Counted from the stretch's first letter, positions 10,896-22,689 are shown. The stretch: DNA of 64,000 nucleotides from Acanthosepion esculentum (GCA_964036315.1 OZ038495.1:30719878-30783877); one strand, 5' to 3'. Made by a program: numbers and translations. Notes: generated by a model not told the origin, from the sequence alone.

Positions 10896-11735
10896 ACGTT
10901 AATCAATATAAGTGAAAAAAAAATCATTCTCTTATCTTCAGTTCATGCTTTGCTCTCAGACGAGAATATGACATCACCCGGACGCATCCATACAATCTCA
11001 AACATACATAAATACATTTGCCTCTTCTTCACACATACTGCAAATTCATGTATGTGTATGCGTTTGTGCATGTGTGTGTATTATATGATAATATGAATTG
11101 AGACTTCTTTGAGGATTATTTGCAGTGTATCTAATAAAAGAAGTCGGCTATCTTCGCGAAGCAGAAATCTCACCTGCTGGCAATCTTCTTGCGCGTTCTC
11201 TCTAACGATGTAAACAGAAACGTTACAAATAGAAAGCGAAAAAAAAGAAGAGCTGAAGACCTTTGGCTGAAAAACCACTTCCATCGCGAATATCAGGTTT
11301 GCAGACGATCTAGAAGGGAAAGGGTGTTATCAGTTGTCCGATAGTTACCTAATTGTATATGATTCATTTAAAGCGACTTAACCTAAGACCGGTTAGAAGG
11401 TACACGGAAATTCAAAACCTATCCTCAATTGAATGTTTTGTATCGATTATGTTCACTGTTCGATGTCCCCCAAAATTTTCTTCTCATAGCTGACTAGCCA
11501 TAGGTTTTATTTCCTTCTTGTTTGTTGCTAAGCTTTTCCGTATTTCTATGTAAGTCCTCTGATTATTCTCGCTCATCTATATATTTTTTATATGGTGTTT
11601 ACCATCATAAGTAAATGAGGGTTGTATCCATTGTCATGAAAGTGTTATATTACGACGTATTAATATTAAATTTAGATTGAAAAAGGCTGATAAATACATT
11701 GATTTTTTTAAGTAATGATCTTAAGACAAAAAGTT
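10896..11735. other. Unassigned stretch
   Basis: Short frames at 10848-11096 and 11081-11284 show no family features. Confidence 0.4.
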
Positions 11736-11739
11736 ATAT

Positions 11740-11796
11740 TACTACTACTACTACTACTACTACTACTAAAAATAATAATAACATTATTATTATTAT
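11740..11796. repeat. (ACT)n and (AAT/ATT)n trinucleotide array
   Basis: (ACT)n at 11740-11767 is followed by AATAATAATAA and ATTATTATTATTATT. It abuts the 3' side of a minus-strand RLE-type LINE fragment. Confidence 0.9.
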
Positions 11797-12215
11797 TGTT
11801 ATATGCCAGTGGGCCTCTCATAAGCGTTTCAAGGCCGAAACGACATTTGGGATTATTGATGTCTTCATGTGCCATATGTTTTTAGATTTCGACTTTGATA
11901 GTTCTTTTTTAAAAACCATCAAAACTACATTATTATCTGCAGGAACTGTGAGGTCAATAAGAAAACCCATTTTGTTCTTTGTGGTCTTTGATCATTATGT
12001 CTGAGCGATTAGCTTTGATTCTTCTGTCAGTGTGTGTTGTAAAATCTCATAATTGTTACACGTCCTATGTCTGTAACCTGGACTGTTTTCTTTCCGTAAA
12101 AGTTTCCAGTGCAGATATTGTTCCATGCTGCCATACCGAGTTTCAAATTCAGTGGATACTAATACAGTGCGATCTAACAAAAGATGGTGATTTTTTTCTT
12201 CTTATTCACAGAATC
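11797..12215 (-). pseudogene. RLE-type LINE, zinc-knuckle/endonuclease region remnant
   Basis: The minus strand reads TVLVSTEFETRYGSMEQYLH followed by WKLLRK, matching TVLAPTEYKTRHD..GQYIHW in the clearer plus-strand copy at 35.9-36.1 kb. Farther along come a degenerate IIKDHKEQ-type segment and ALKRL-type residues before the sequence ends in a TAA/CTA array. This is the post-RT region of a retrotransposon with a CCHC knuckle and a restriction-like endonuclease. It is heavily broken. A TAA-type array at its 3' boundary is shared with most other copies. Confidence 0.65.
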
Positions 12216-12655
12216 TGCATTTGAATTTGCACAATTTTTTAATGTGCTTACTTGATAGTTTCCGGTTAGTAAGAAAGAATGAATCTTTTTATTCTTGCAC
12301 TATGCAATCAATGATTGGTAATTGCTTTGTTTACAGCAACTTATTTGTTACAGGCCAACATTTGACCATGAAGAGTTTTATATTGCTATTATTTCTGATT
12401 TTGGTACATTACTTTTGCCTCCTGTTTTAGGTTCTTTGCCGCTACAGTGCGCGGATTATGGCTTACTTGCTTTTCTTCATCCATTTGAAATTCCATTTTG
12501 AATTTCTTAGCTTCTTTTATTACGGATTCTTATTTGCTTTATCTAATTATCATTATTTTCATATGAATCTGTTCGGTACCTTTGCAGCTCATTAACCAAT
12601 ACATTGATTAAGAAAATATTGTAAATATATGCATCTTTTAGTGTCTGTCTACATT
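12216..12655. other. Unassigned AT-rich stretch
   Basis: No recognised element. The next feature to the right is the palindromic SINE-B pair. Confidence 0.4.
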
Positions 12656-12656
12656 T

Positions 12657-12826
12657 CTGAGATGAGGTATTATGTATACTATTTACATTATTCGGACTAT
12701 TGTCCTCATCTTTGTCGCCATATTTATTACAACAGAAGAAGGCCGGAGCGTACAACGGCCGAAACCTTGTAATAAATATGGCGACAAATATGAGGACAAT
12801 AGTCCGAATAATGTAAATAGTATGCA
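12657..12826. repeat. SINE-B tails in head-to-head palindrome
   Basis: The left arm (12661-12734) is a minus-strand SINE-B 3' end and the right arm (12765-12826) is a plus-strand one. Both carry ATTATTCGGACTATTGTCC or its complement. The centre keeps GAAGAAGGCCGGAGCGTAC. All tRNA heads are deleted. Confidence 0.88.
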
Positions 12827-12899
12827 TTTTGTAACAAATACTGTGGTTAAGTCACAAATAGAATGCATATATTTCCGGTACTTTGACAATAATATATTG

Positions 12900-13680
12900 A
12901 GTAGATGAGTAGATTCCCGCCATAAGTATTTTTGCTTGAAAACAGTGGCTGTCAGGTATCTTATTAAAGTTCATTGTAGTTTTTTGCTCATACAAAGTAC
13001 TCCAATTATTAAAAGTATAACAACAATTATAATGGGGCATAGTAGTTAAATTGGAAGATCATTATATTTATTTTATCATAATCTTTAAGAGATATTGTTT
13101 CCAATATCTATGAATATTTTATTATATCATATATTAATGATCACCCAATCCAAGGTCTAAGAGCCACTAAAGGTAGAGCGTAACTGTGTTATGTTGTATG
13201 AGAAGAAGTGATTTTAATGTGACTATGCAGGAAAGATAATGTTTACTCCTCGACATGGAGAAATCAAGATTGTAACGATTGGAAAATAATTATGCCGGCA
13301 GCTCTCGAAGAGGAGCTGTCCAAACAGAACTGGCTCTTTACTAACGGAATACGAAAGAACGATAGAGCAGCGAGAAGCCCTTTGTCATTTCATCTATTTG
13401 AAAGAGGTTGTAGGCTGGGAAATAATTCATCATTCCCAGACGCTTCAAATCTTCAGCAAGACAGGAAAATGCGAACTGGGTAGCTTCAGCCTATATAGGG
13501 CAGCAATACTCGATTTTCTTGTCTGATCTGGCTCTTGTATAAATACAGTCTAATCTCTATACTTGGTCTACTAACTTTTATATGTCTATCAGTTAAAAAG
13601 TCCTAATGAATTGTGGCTTCATGGCCTTCTTTGATTCGTTCATGGTGATGTTCATAGAATTATTCAGCATGTGGCGCAGT
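12900..13680. other. Unassigned stretch with a 63-residue frame
   Basis: A frame at 13292-13483 (MPAALEEELSKQNWLF...) has a mixed, protein-like composition but no recognised domain. It could be a piece of an unrecognised element. Confidence 0.3.
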
Positions 13681-13686
13681 ATCGGC

Positions 13687-13950
13687 CTATCTTCTAATGA
13701 ATATACGGGCTGATTTTATCAAGTGGATCTTCAGATTTGTTCTGACCGAGGACTGGGCAATTATACACGCAGTGCTCAAAAGTTTCAACATGTTGTTCAC
13801 ATAATCAACATATTGCGTCTGTGCCATTTTTATTATCATGTTTTCTTTGTCAATGCAAGGGAATAGATTTTGGTCTTGTGCAGACATTATAAACGCGTCC
13901 TTCTTAGGATTGTAACATGCTGTTTTTTGGTGCTTATCTATATCGATATC

Positions 13951-13953
<3 letters not shown>
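13687..13953 (-). pseudogene. RLE-type LINE, CCHC knuckle fragment
   Basis: The minus strand in one frame reads DAICRLCEQHVETFEHCVYN followed by CPVL, giving a Cys-x2-Cys...His-x4-Cys knuckle, as in the copy at 35.95 kb (CMFCDNYPETIDHLVSGC). Flanking residues SAQDQNLFPCID correspond to the ILAAQDM segment before the knuckle in the 35.87-kb copy. The fragment is frame-broken. Its 5' side (higher coordinates) abuts the (ATT)n/(TAC)n array at 13954-14047. Confidence 0.6.

Positions 13954-14047
<94 letters not shown>
13954..14047. repeat. (ATT)n then (TAC)n trinucleotide array
   Basis: (ATT)n at 13954-13999 is followed by (TAC)n at 14000-14047. It lies between two minus-strand RLE-LINE fragments and at the 3' end of the right-hand one. 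Confidence 0.95.
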
Positions 14048-14311
14048 TATTGTCTTTGATTTCTGGTGTATACTCATTTCTTTCCGGGTCCCAACCAGAG
14101 ACCTGAGGTCCGAAATATCAACATGACATTTTCCACTGATCATTAAAAAAAAGATCACACACATGTTACATTAATAAAACCCTTCGTAAGGTGTGAGCTG
14201 TACATGTGAGTACAATTCTTGCATTTCTTTAATGCTCGGGCTACCAGGTATCTATTCAATGAGTCTATTGGAATATTTTCAATTAAACTGAGGGCTCCAA
14301 CTACAACTAGT
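14048..14311 (-). pseudogene. RLE-type LINE, extreme C-terminus and 3' UTR
   Basis: The minus strand reads LVVVGALSLIENIPIDSLNR followed by YLVARALKK, matching VVVGTFGVVVKDSSRLIEGI in the copy at 37.85 kb. It continues into the shared 3' UTR, recognisable by GTGGAAAATGTCATG and ACCCGGAAAGAAATG, and then the TAA/TAG array. The 5' end abuts (ATT)n at 14312-14335, so this 5'-truncated copy is flanked on both sides by TAA-type repeats. Confidence 0.7.
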
Positions 14312-14335
14312 GTTATTATTATTATTATTATTATT
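14312..14335. repeat. (ATT)n array at the 5' boundary of the RLE-LINE fragment
   Basis: Eight TTA/ATT triplets directly border the 5'-truncated minus-strand LINE fragment. Confidence 0.9.
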
Positions 14336-14975
14336 GCGTGTATTTTTTATGCTAACACCGAATGTTTGGCGTCTATCGATGTCAAATGCATGACACCAGA
14401 CCCAACCTCAAGAGACTTTCTCATTATCTTCGCAAACTCCAGAAGAATTCCGCTTGAAATTCGAAATTATTCAATCAGAATTTTAGTGCTTTTGGGACGG
14501 TTACAATGCGCCAACGATTACTGTCTCAACCCAAAACTTTCATGCGCTTCAATTTACCCAATTGTCTGGTAGGTTCCGATAATTTTGGCTTCTTTCTTCT
14601 TCACTCTGTCGTCCGTTAGTTACAGTTATGTGTGTTTCTTGACAGGTACTTTATTATATGATTTCGTCTCAGACCCTGGCTTTTCGCATCGATAGAGATA
14701 CCAATCTGGATCACAAAAAATTCCAACGGTGTCTTATTCTTTCTTTTTGGGAGAGGAACAAGTATTTTTGTCGTGATAAGCTTCACTAACTCTCAGTGTA
14801 TGACACTACGTATTTTTCCTGACTATTTTATAGACATTTTGTGGTTTAGTGTCTTATGATGTCTAATGACGCCAGAGAGTTATGTTTGCTCGTTCCTTTC
14901 TGTGAATTTACTAATTGCTATTAACATAATAGGTCACGGATGCATCTAGTTGATTAATGAAAATAAATACCATTT
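14336..14975. other. Unassigned stretch
   Basis: A plus-strand frame at 14219-14572 spans the LINE/array junction and continues SIDVKCMTPDPTSRDFLIIF. No family was recognised. Confidence 0.3.
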
Positions 14976-15548
14976 CACTATTTACATTATTTGGACAACT
15001 GTTCTCATCTTTATCGCCATATTTTTCACAAGGTTTCGGCCGTTATATGCTCCGACCGTCTTCAGGTGGTTGGAATTTCGAACTGAACCCTTTATTTCGC
15101 TCACTGGGTAGACTGTTCTAGTTCCATGTGCCATGTTTGATGGATGTCAGTTATCAGTTATCTCCTGTTAATTCACCTCTCCAAGTTCTCCACTGCCTTA
15201 ACCAAGTATTGAACTCACAACTATTAACGACACTTGGCACAGTTGATAAAGGCGTTGGTTAGATCCAGTGATAGGATTGAAAGAGTTGTGAGTTCAATGC
15301 CTGGTTAAGGCAGTGGAGAACTTGGAGAGGTGAATTAACGGAAGATAACTGATATCCATTAAACATGGCACGCGGAAATGGACAGTCTACCACAGTGAGC
15401 GAAAAAAAAATAGTTCAGTTCGACATTCCAACCACCTGAAAAGGTTCGGAGCGTACAACGACCGAAACGTTGTGATAAATATGGCAACAAAGATGAGGAC
15501 AATAGTCAAAATAATGTAAATAGTGTACATAATATCTCATATCCGAAT
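14976..15548. repeat. SINE-B head-to-head inverted pair, arms about 245 bp
   Basis: The minus-strand copy (14976-15218) runs from CTATTTACATTATTTGGAC to TTGAACTCACAACT. The plus-strand copy (about 15229-15548) has an A-box-like TTGGCACAGTTGATAAAGG, a B-box GTGAGTTCAATGCCTGG, and the full body to GTAAATAGTGTACATAATA. All SINE-B landmarks appear in mirror order in both arms. The left copy lacks the 5' half of its tRNA head. Confidence 0.93.
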
Positions 15549-15720
15549 TTTAGACAAATACCATTTCATATTTCACGTATCTTGTACATAAGCTTTTCGA
15601 TGATTTCAAATAGGATGTGGAGAGATTCCTTATTCACATATTCTTTTATTATTGCATTCCTCACAGTTCTTGGATATGTTTTTCTTTACTCTGTTATCTG
15701 GACACATTCCTGTCATTCTC

Positions 15721-15769
15721 TATTACTGAGTAGTGAGTTCGATCCTCGCTGGCAACCCAACACATTCAG

Positions 15770-15852
<83 letters not shown>

Positions 15853-15985
15853 TGAACACCTGCTGAATTAGCGTCAGTCGAAGAATCTACCCCTAAGCCT
15901 TTGGCGTATGCCATGGATGAAGGTGAATTTAAGCGTATTTATTTTTAGATAAACACGCCACTGAGAGAACTCGATTCGTTTTATC
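15721..15985 (+). repeat. tRNA-like SINE (families C/E) split by TA/GA microsatellites
   Basis: A B-box-like GTGAGTTCGATCCTCGCTGG precedes (TA)n at 15773-15803 and (GA)n at 15804-15849. The following CCTAAGCC, GATGAAGGTGAATTTAAGCG and AATAATGCATTAGTAGCAG match the family-E body at 31.06-31.2 kb. Confidence 0.6.
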
Positions 15986-16028
15986 GAAGAATAATGCATT
16001 AGTAGCAGTAATAGTGTCGGTTTACCAA

Positions 16029-16031
<3 letters not shown>

Positions 16032-16085
<54 letters not shown>
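16032..16085. repeat. (TA)n microsatellite
   Basis: Pure alternating TA. Confidence 0.95.
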
Positions 16086-16087
<2 letters not shown>

Positions 16088-18590
16088 CAATGAATCATCC
16101 ATACAAAAAGTAGATTAGTAAAGCTAATTTATATAAAATGGCGAAATCCTTTCACAAACAAAATTTTAAAGGTGCCTTAACCTCGAAATCACTCGATGAA
16201 TGTTATGATCCTTGTTTTAAAAAATTATAAGCTGTATATAGTCTTTCTTTAATACGCAAGTACTTTCATGTGTACATTCAGTCATCCTAAGGCATGAAAA
16301 TTATTTTGTTTTTGGTAAAATTCAGGTAGCATCCGAGACGAAACAATTAAATCTGTTTTTTTAAATGTGTCATATATGGGTTTTATGACTATTTTCATGA
16401 AAGACACCTGTTGTAAAGAAATAAAACATAAACATTTCAAAGAATATTGTTCCTTTTCTTGATATTTTGAAACACAGATGTAAAATGCAGGACGTTCAAT
16501 TAAAATCACCATTAAAGTTTAATTAAAACCCTATTTTTGGTGGTAAATAATTAACAGAAATTACTATTTGGAGATATTAACCATTAGCGAAGAAATTGTT
16601 AGTGTTGTACTGTTGGTAAGTCCAGCGATATGATATCGACCTTAATCTTACCAATGGGCACGACTAATACACAAAAAACGATGGATTGAATAGAATGGGA
16701 AACTTTGAGACATTAGAACCGTATGTTTCTCCGGACTACATTACTTCATTTTTTCTCTCTGTCTATTTAACATTGAAGTGAAACTCAACTAAACTGCGAA
16801 GATCTGAAGTTTAAATCTATATTACTAACTTTCCAATGACTGTTTATCTTTTGAGATTTGCCGAACAGTATATTCGCTGATGTTACAATTCTTCATTGAA
16901 TGTTTTTCTTGGTACCAGATTGTTGGACAAAAGGAAAGATGAATGGTTTTCAAAGATTCTTTTTCCGAACATGATTGCACAAGCACAGGTGTTGGCAAAA
17001 ATAGACATTTTAATTGACAATACAAAGGAAGGAAATAAAATCAACTAAAGTGAAATAAACTTGAAAGAAGAAATCACAAGATGAAGAATAAAGAACATTA
17101 CCAAAAAAAAAAACAGGAGCCAATAGCAAGAAAGATTCAGCAAGAAGATAGAGAAAAAATATAAGATGATATGAGGGGAAAAAAAAACAACTTAAGATTA
17201 GAAAAAAAGAAGAGGCGGCAGAAATGAAGAAAGAGAAAGACACTAAGAAATTAGGAGAACATTTATATTGGAGAAAAAAAGCAATTACATTAAGAAAAAG
17301 GAGTAAGACAGACGAATGATTCGAAAGACACACACGCCTACTCACACACACAGATACTGAATGAAGTAATGATAAGTGAAAACAATGGAAATACGAAATA
17401 AAAGGACTCGAAAAGAAGATACTAAAAAGAACAGTCAGTTGTATTTTACTTCACTTCCGCTGACGTATCGATCGTCATCAGTGTTTCCCGTGACGTGTAA
17501 GGATATTGCACTTCAATCAACGATTTCCGGTTTTAAGCTGAGTACGTAGTAAACTTCTCATCAAAAGTGCGGATTTTTCAGTCGTCAATATATTGCGGTA
17601 ATATTTCATCTATGTTATTCTGCAATTTGCTTGCAGTACAAAACTTATTACAAGGCAGGGTTTCAATCTTTTTTTACTGTTTTTCTTAGAAAATGTTTTC
17701 GCAAATATATTTCAGCATCTTTTTTTTTTTTAGCAATGTTTCAATCTTAAGCATTTAGTGCGTATTATATGTGCTGAATTATAATATCTACATTACACAT
17801 GACTCAGGATGTCGTTGTTATTATTATGAATTCCATCAGTGGGTGTGGTCGCTGATCAGCTGATCATCTCAATCGACATGCCTCGGTCGCTGTTCATTCC
17901 TGCTTTGCTTGTCTTGGGCAAAGTAGAAATAGCTGACCCCACACTATTTAGGTCATATCGCTGCCAATTTTCTTAGTCTTGAAGACTCGCCTTCGTCACA
18001 AACATGTGGGCTTTGATTCTAGGCTCAATTGATACTTATCTGTCATAACACCTGTCGTATCCCAATAGTAATATTCTATGTATAAAAGAGTAGATTACAT
18101 TTGTCATATAACTGAGTGAAGCACTCTTATACCCATCTGCTGTGTCAATGAAAATAAAATTGCCTGAAAATGATTTTTAACTGATTACAGAATGCATACA
18201 CGTGGTTTTCATTGATATTCTGACTTAAAAAAAATGACTTCTGGTATCTTGCCGTGTGGTAAATCTCATAAAACACCCGGTTTGTTTCTGAGCCTGAGAT
18301 GATGAAGCGTCCTGCAGGAAGGTTTGTTACTGTGAAAGAGGCTAGTGCAACCGGATACCATGCCGCTGAGACGCAAACGTGTTTTGTTCAAACTAAAACA
18401 CTTTGATAAAATTTGGGTTGTGAGATTAAAAGTCGTTGGACGGCAGTGTCAGAGAATCTCTGTGAATAGTGAAGATTACGCGTCGATAGTGTTTGAATGT
18501 TCGGAAAAATGTTCGAGTTAATTAGTTTGTGAGCTACAATGTAGTACAAAGCCTCGGCATGATCGACGTATAATAAGACCATTTTTAAAT
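16086..18590. other. 2.5-kb stretch without recognised elements
   Basis: No coding domain was recognised on either strand. The interval 17040-17330 is purine-rich (A/G runs), which creates a long but meaningless minus-strand frame rich in F, S and L. This is one of the longer stretches where no repeat family was seen. Confidence 0.4.

Positions 18591-18640
<50 letters not shown>
18591..18640. repeat. (CA)n microsatellite
   Basis: CA repeats with one A interruption near 18610. Confidence 0.95.
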
Positions 18641-18646
<6 letters not shown>

Positions 18647-18797
18647 GAAACGTGACTTTAAGCGAAATCCTTATCGTATTAAATAGCTCTAAATGTTTTC
18701 ATGTATGCTCAGATTCATATCTAAATGTGAACAACTCGAGAAGGATTACACTTAAAGGCATGTTTCAAAATTTATGGTCGAGAGGATTAAAGAACTT

Positions 18798-18800
<3 letters not shown>

Positions 18801-18876
<76 letters not shown>
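18801..18876. repeat. (TA)n microsatellite
   Basis: Alternating TA with one GT step at 18831. It directly abuts the left arm of the inverted repeat at 18877. Confidence 0.95.
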
Positions 18877-18881
<5 letters not shown>

Positions 18882-19297
18882 TTTCATTAAAAACGACTGA
18901 CAAGGTGCTTTTATTTAGTTTTTTATATAATTTCTCGCGCGATTTAATAAAGTTTTTCTTTTCAGAGGATAAATTATATTAAAACTGTCCGAATGTTCTT
19001 TTTTTCCGAGCCCTTTCGGCTATACATTTAGCCATTTTCAAGGATTACATTTCAAATGTTAGAATTAGAATTAGAAATAGTTTGTGGTATGTATGTTTTA
19101 TAAAGTTATTCATTTTTTTGTTTCAAAATACGGTCAAGATATTATGTCCATGTTCAAAGTTAATATTATTAAGTGTTGGTCCGGACAGTTTTTATATAAT
19201 TTATCCTCTGAAAAGAAAAACTTCATTAGATCGCACGAGAAATTATATAAAAAACTAAATAAAAGCACCTTGTCAGTCGTTTTTAATGAAATGTGCA
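18877..19297. repeat. Inverted repeat within Penelope-like 5' region, arms about 115 bp
   Basis: Arm 18877-18991 is the reverse complement of 19181-19297, with about four mismatches. The outer end of the left arm touches (TA)n; on the right a second (TA)n begins at 19342. The about 190-bp centre contains TTTCGGCTATACATTTAGCC. The right arm is part of a Penelope-like coding remnant, so the left arm is an inverted partial duplicate of it. Confidence 0.9.
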
Positions 19298-19338
19298 TGA
19301 AAGAAGGATTGCTGCCTAAATACACACACACACACACG

Positions 19339-19340
<2 letters not shown>
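19084..19340 (+). pseudogene. Probable Penelope-like element, N-terminal ORF fragment
   Basis: A plus-strand frame reads NLSSEKKNFIRSHEKLYKKL and later VVFNEMCMKEGLLPKYT, then runs into (CA)n/(TA)n. A lysine-rich start followed by '(x)nEGLLPKYT' resembles the beginning of Penelope-like polyproteins, which precedes the reverse transcriptase. The position beside a Penelope-like terminal repeat (19.43-19.66 kb) and an antisense Penelope-like ORF (20.4-21.75 kb) supports this. It is cut off after about 85 codons. The assignment is from resemblance and context only. Confidence 0.45.

Positions 19341-19402
<62 letters not shown>
19322..19402. repeat. (CA)n then (TA)n microsatellite
   Basis: A short (CA)n run is followed by (TA)n at 19342-19402. 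Confidence 0.95.
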
Positions 19403-19406
<4 letters not shown>

Positions 19407-19424
19407 TAGGTAAGATAAGAACAA

Positions 19425-19660
19425 ATGGAGTATAATTCCACTCTCCGTGACATTTAATTTAAAAGGAGACTCAATACATAGTAGAGCAAAATTAAATGTT
19501 ATTTATTATCGGAGATTAAAACAAAACATGCTAGAAATTTCTACACTAGAGCAATCGTGTTTCAACACAAAAAAAAATTGTCTCCTCGGGCGATGGTTTA
19601 TTATTGGTGAGTGAGCGATTAAATTTAGAAAAAGAATACTTCGTTTTATTTTGAAAGAGA
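19425..19660 (+). repeat. Penelope-like element terminal repeat (third copy)
   Basis: AATGGAGTATAATTCC, ACATTTAATTTAAAAGG, ATTAAAACAAAACATGCTAG and TTGTCTCCTCGGGCGATGG correspond in order to the reverse complement of 9199-9391. It lies beyond the 3' end of the minus-strand Penelope-like element, in opposite orientation to it, as in the first element. Confidence 0.7.
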
Positions 19661-20229
19661 AAGAGAATTAAATAAAACAGAATTAAAAGGAGTCTTGTGG
19701 GTTTACCGTGATTAACCAATCAAATAAATGACCTACATTAAGATTTAAACTAATTGAACAAAATACATAGGTCGTAGCATAAAGCTGTGTACAGAGAATA
19801 CTAGACAATTTCCTTTGCGACTGATAAAAATGATTATAGTATTTCGTAAAATATAGAGAAGTATGACGTTCAACTTTCACAGGAAGTTAAGAGGAAAGGA
19901 GTAGTGGGATAATTTAGCATAATCTTAACTATCTATATTCTCGGTCATCTTCTTACATAGAATTTTGTAATTGATAATCAAAAACCTACTTTAAGAAACT
20001 GGTAAAAAAAAATCATAAATTCAAAACTACTTTGGTAAATTAATATGCAACCGTTAAGTAAAGTCCATTCACATCAGATGTTAATCATACAAACTAATCA
20101 ATATAAAATATTAGACAGCTATAAATAGCTATATTAACTCTAAATGAATTTTACACAATCGAATACTAAGCCATATAAGGTGGACTGCAGTTGATCTACC
20201 GATTATTACTGTAAGAAATAGAATTATCA

Positions 20230-21775
20230 ATTTCGATGTTTAAACATATTGTAAATTAAAATGTAAAATATGCCTACAATATATAGTTAGTTAACTTCTT
20301 TGGTTTAATAAGGAGATTTTATCAATAAATTTGATAATTCCTATTTTCTCATGTAAGCATAAAAACAGGGTTCATTTAAAGATCTACACGTTCTAGCATG
20401 TTTGATACTTTCCATTTTACCCTAGTTTTTTTTAAAAATTGTTTTTAATTTCGAAAAGTATTTAGAAAGCGATGTACTATTTATGTAAGTAACATTGGTG
20501 AAGTATGAGATATGTTGGTACCATCTAGTCTTAAAGGAATTCTTAGTACTCCCAATATAAAATTTTTCAACTGTCGGATTTTCTATTGTAGAAATAGTAC
20601 TTAGATAAACAAGAGGGTTGTCATACTTTGCATTTGCAATGGGCATTTATTAGAATTCCTGGAATTAATCTGGGTAATACAGTTAGCAGTATTTGTCTTG
20701 GAATTTTCATTATCATCTAAGTCTTTAAATTGGTTTAATATTTTATTACTCTGTTTCTTTATAATCTCAAGATTATCAGTACAGCTGTAACTTAGTTTTA
20801 GTGTGTTTCTGTTAAATATATAACTGAGATGATTATTTCTAAGTAAATGTTTATCTAATAAATGGAGGAAATTCTGGGTTAACTTAGGTAAAATTAGGGT
20901 GTAGACCAAATGATTTTCCTATTTCGTTTCCTTAGATCGCTATCATCATGTTTTCTATAATTGATTTCTGCATACTTCTAAACACTATTTTTAAAGCAGT
21001 ATTATTAACACCGTTATATTTATTAAACACATCTTTCTTAGATGCGTTGTTGTTAATCCTACATTCTAGATGGAGGAAGTTTAGATTTCGGGTGAATATA
21101 TATATTGGTTAGCATTAGCTTTCATAAAAGAGTGGAATACATCATTAACATTATCCAACGTAACATTCATTAGTATTTATCTTTACCTAAACGGTTAGAT
21201 TTTTAATACTCTATGGATCATTCTCTATATATGTCAACATTATTTTTAGTGGAATCTTTTACTTCCATAAACCATTATCTCTGTATAACCCTATATTAAC
21301 AACATTACCATCATCATAAGCGCTAAGATTATATAGGATAAATAACTCCACCAGGTCAGAAGACCTTGAATAGTCTAATGATCCCATAGAAATATCAAAG
21401 TGATCATCAGTTGTTCTTAACCCACTGTTCATTGATGCTAATTATACTAAATCTTCTACAGTTCATTATTATATTTAGTTCTTCACTAGAAATATTAGAT
21501 TATTCTTTGCCAAACTCCAAAGCTGAGGTGAACTGATCTTTTGAAATCGAGGGGTAAAAATCCATGGTATCTATTTGGGTAAAAGAAGAGCTTCTTTTAT
21601 TGTTATTATGTGTGCATGTGTTTCTTCTTTTTCGCTCTTGTTCCTCCTCATTTTCTCTCGGCGCTGCCAATTGAATCTCCAAAGCGTATTGCAATTCCGG
21701 TTGATGCTCTCATATTTAATTCCCATTATGACTTTTGTTAAAGTATGAATCAATTGTTATCTCTCGATCAAATTC
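20230..21775 (-). pseudogene. Penelope-like retroelement (reverse transcriptase plus GIY-YIG endonuclease), decayed
   Basis: Three broken minus-strand frames occur in the family's order. At 21.55-21.50 kb IDTMDFYPSISKDQFTSAL is the motif-A region of Penelope-like reverse transcriptase, preceded at 21.7 kb by INRNCNTLWRFNW. At 20909-20640 come HLSYIFNRNTLKLSYSCTDN and a Cys-Pro linker. At about 20590-20422 FYIGSTKNSFKTRWYQHISY is the GIY-YIG nuclease start with its R-W-Y-x-H segment. Penelope-like enzymes combine these two activities for reverse transcription and integration. Several frameshifts and a probable internal deletion after motif A make it inactive. The terminal repeat at 19.43-19.66 kb marks the 3' side. 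Confidence 0.8.
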
Positions 21776-21779
21776 AACT

Positions 21780-22442
21780 CAATTAAAATGGTAGGTTCTC
21801 CTCTTTAAACTTGTCAGATTTAAAAGAAAAATAAAAAAAAAATGAAACAACACGTAATGATACAGCGAGTATCAGGGTGTGGCCCATATCGAGTCAGCTG
21901 CAACCATTTAATTGAGAATGTTTTTGCATTTCATCCTTCTGCCTTATTGACGGATACAGTAGCGTTGGTTCTAACATTTAAAAATCCAGAGACAATGACA
22001 TTTAAGGAAATCAAATGCATTTATTTTTCACGTTCTCTGAAATTAATTTCTGCTGGTGCCACCTGACCGATATCTGTTATTTCTAAAATGGTTTTTATCT
22101 ATGCAATACAGGCACTATTTACCACCTATATCGTAACAGCTTATATGTCAGATTTCTCTACTTGCTTATCAGGCGTATTTCTAAGGACTTTGTATTTGTA
22201 TGTAAATAAGTTATTGTCACAGTTTCCTGTGCAATGCTGATTCCTTCCGGTCATGGATGCGCTGATTATCCTTAAACGCAGAATTCATGCAATTACACAA
22301 ATTTATTTCTCTCAAAGACCGCTTTCATTTATTTTTTCCTTGATATAATTTGCCTTAATAGAATGTTCTTCGTAATTATAACATTTTTTCTGGTATATGA
22401 ATCTAATCAGAACTGCCTTCATCCCATAGATTTTTGCGCTGT

Positions 22443-22445
<3 letters not shown>
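21780..22445. other. Unassigned stretch
   Basis: A 74-residue plus-strand frame (21842-22066, beginning MKQHVMIQRVSGCG) has no recognised domain. Otherwise AT-rich. Confidence 0.35.

Positions 22446-22517
<72 letters not shown>
22446..22517. repeat. (CA)n microsatellite, about 72 bp
   Basis: Pure CA repeats. Confidence 0.95.
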
Positions 22518-22519
<2 letters not shown>

Positions 22520-22689
22520 GAGTGGGAGAGATGGGGTACATACATTCTACTGCAAATTAATTAAAACGACAGCTTTAGTTTCCTTCCTTTCACAATACGG
22601 TCAATACCACTGGTGTAAAAGGGTGTAATCGATTTCTATTTTATCCCCACATTAGGTCATTAGTGGTGTGCAGTACTATACATCTATAT

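Noticed and set aside
13870..14126. Frames with runs of I, T or Y
   Set aside because: They are translations of the (ATT)n/(TAC)n array.
17010..17351. 113-residue minus-strand frame
   Set aside because: It comes from a purine-rich stretch that yields F/S/L-rich chance coding; no motif.
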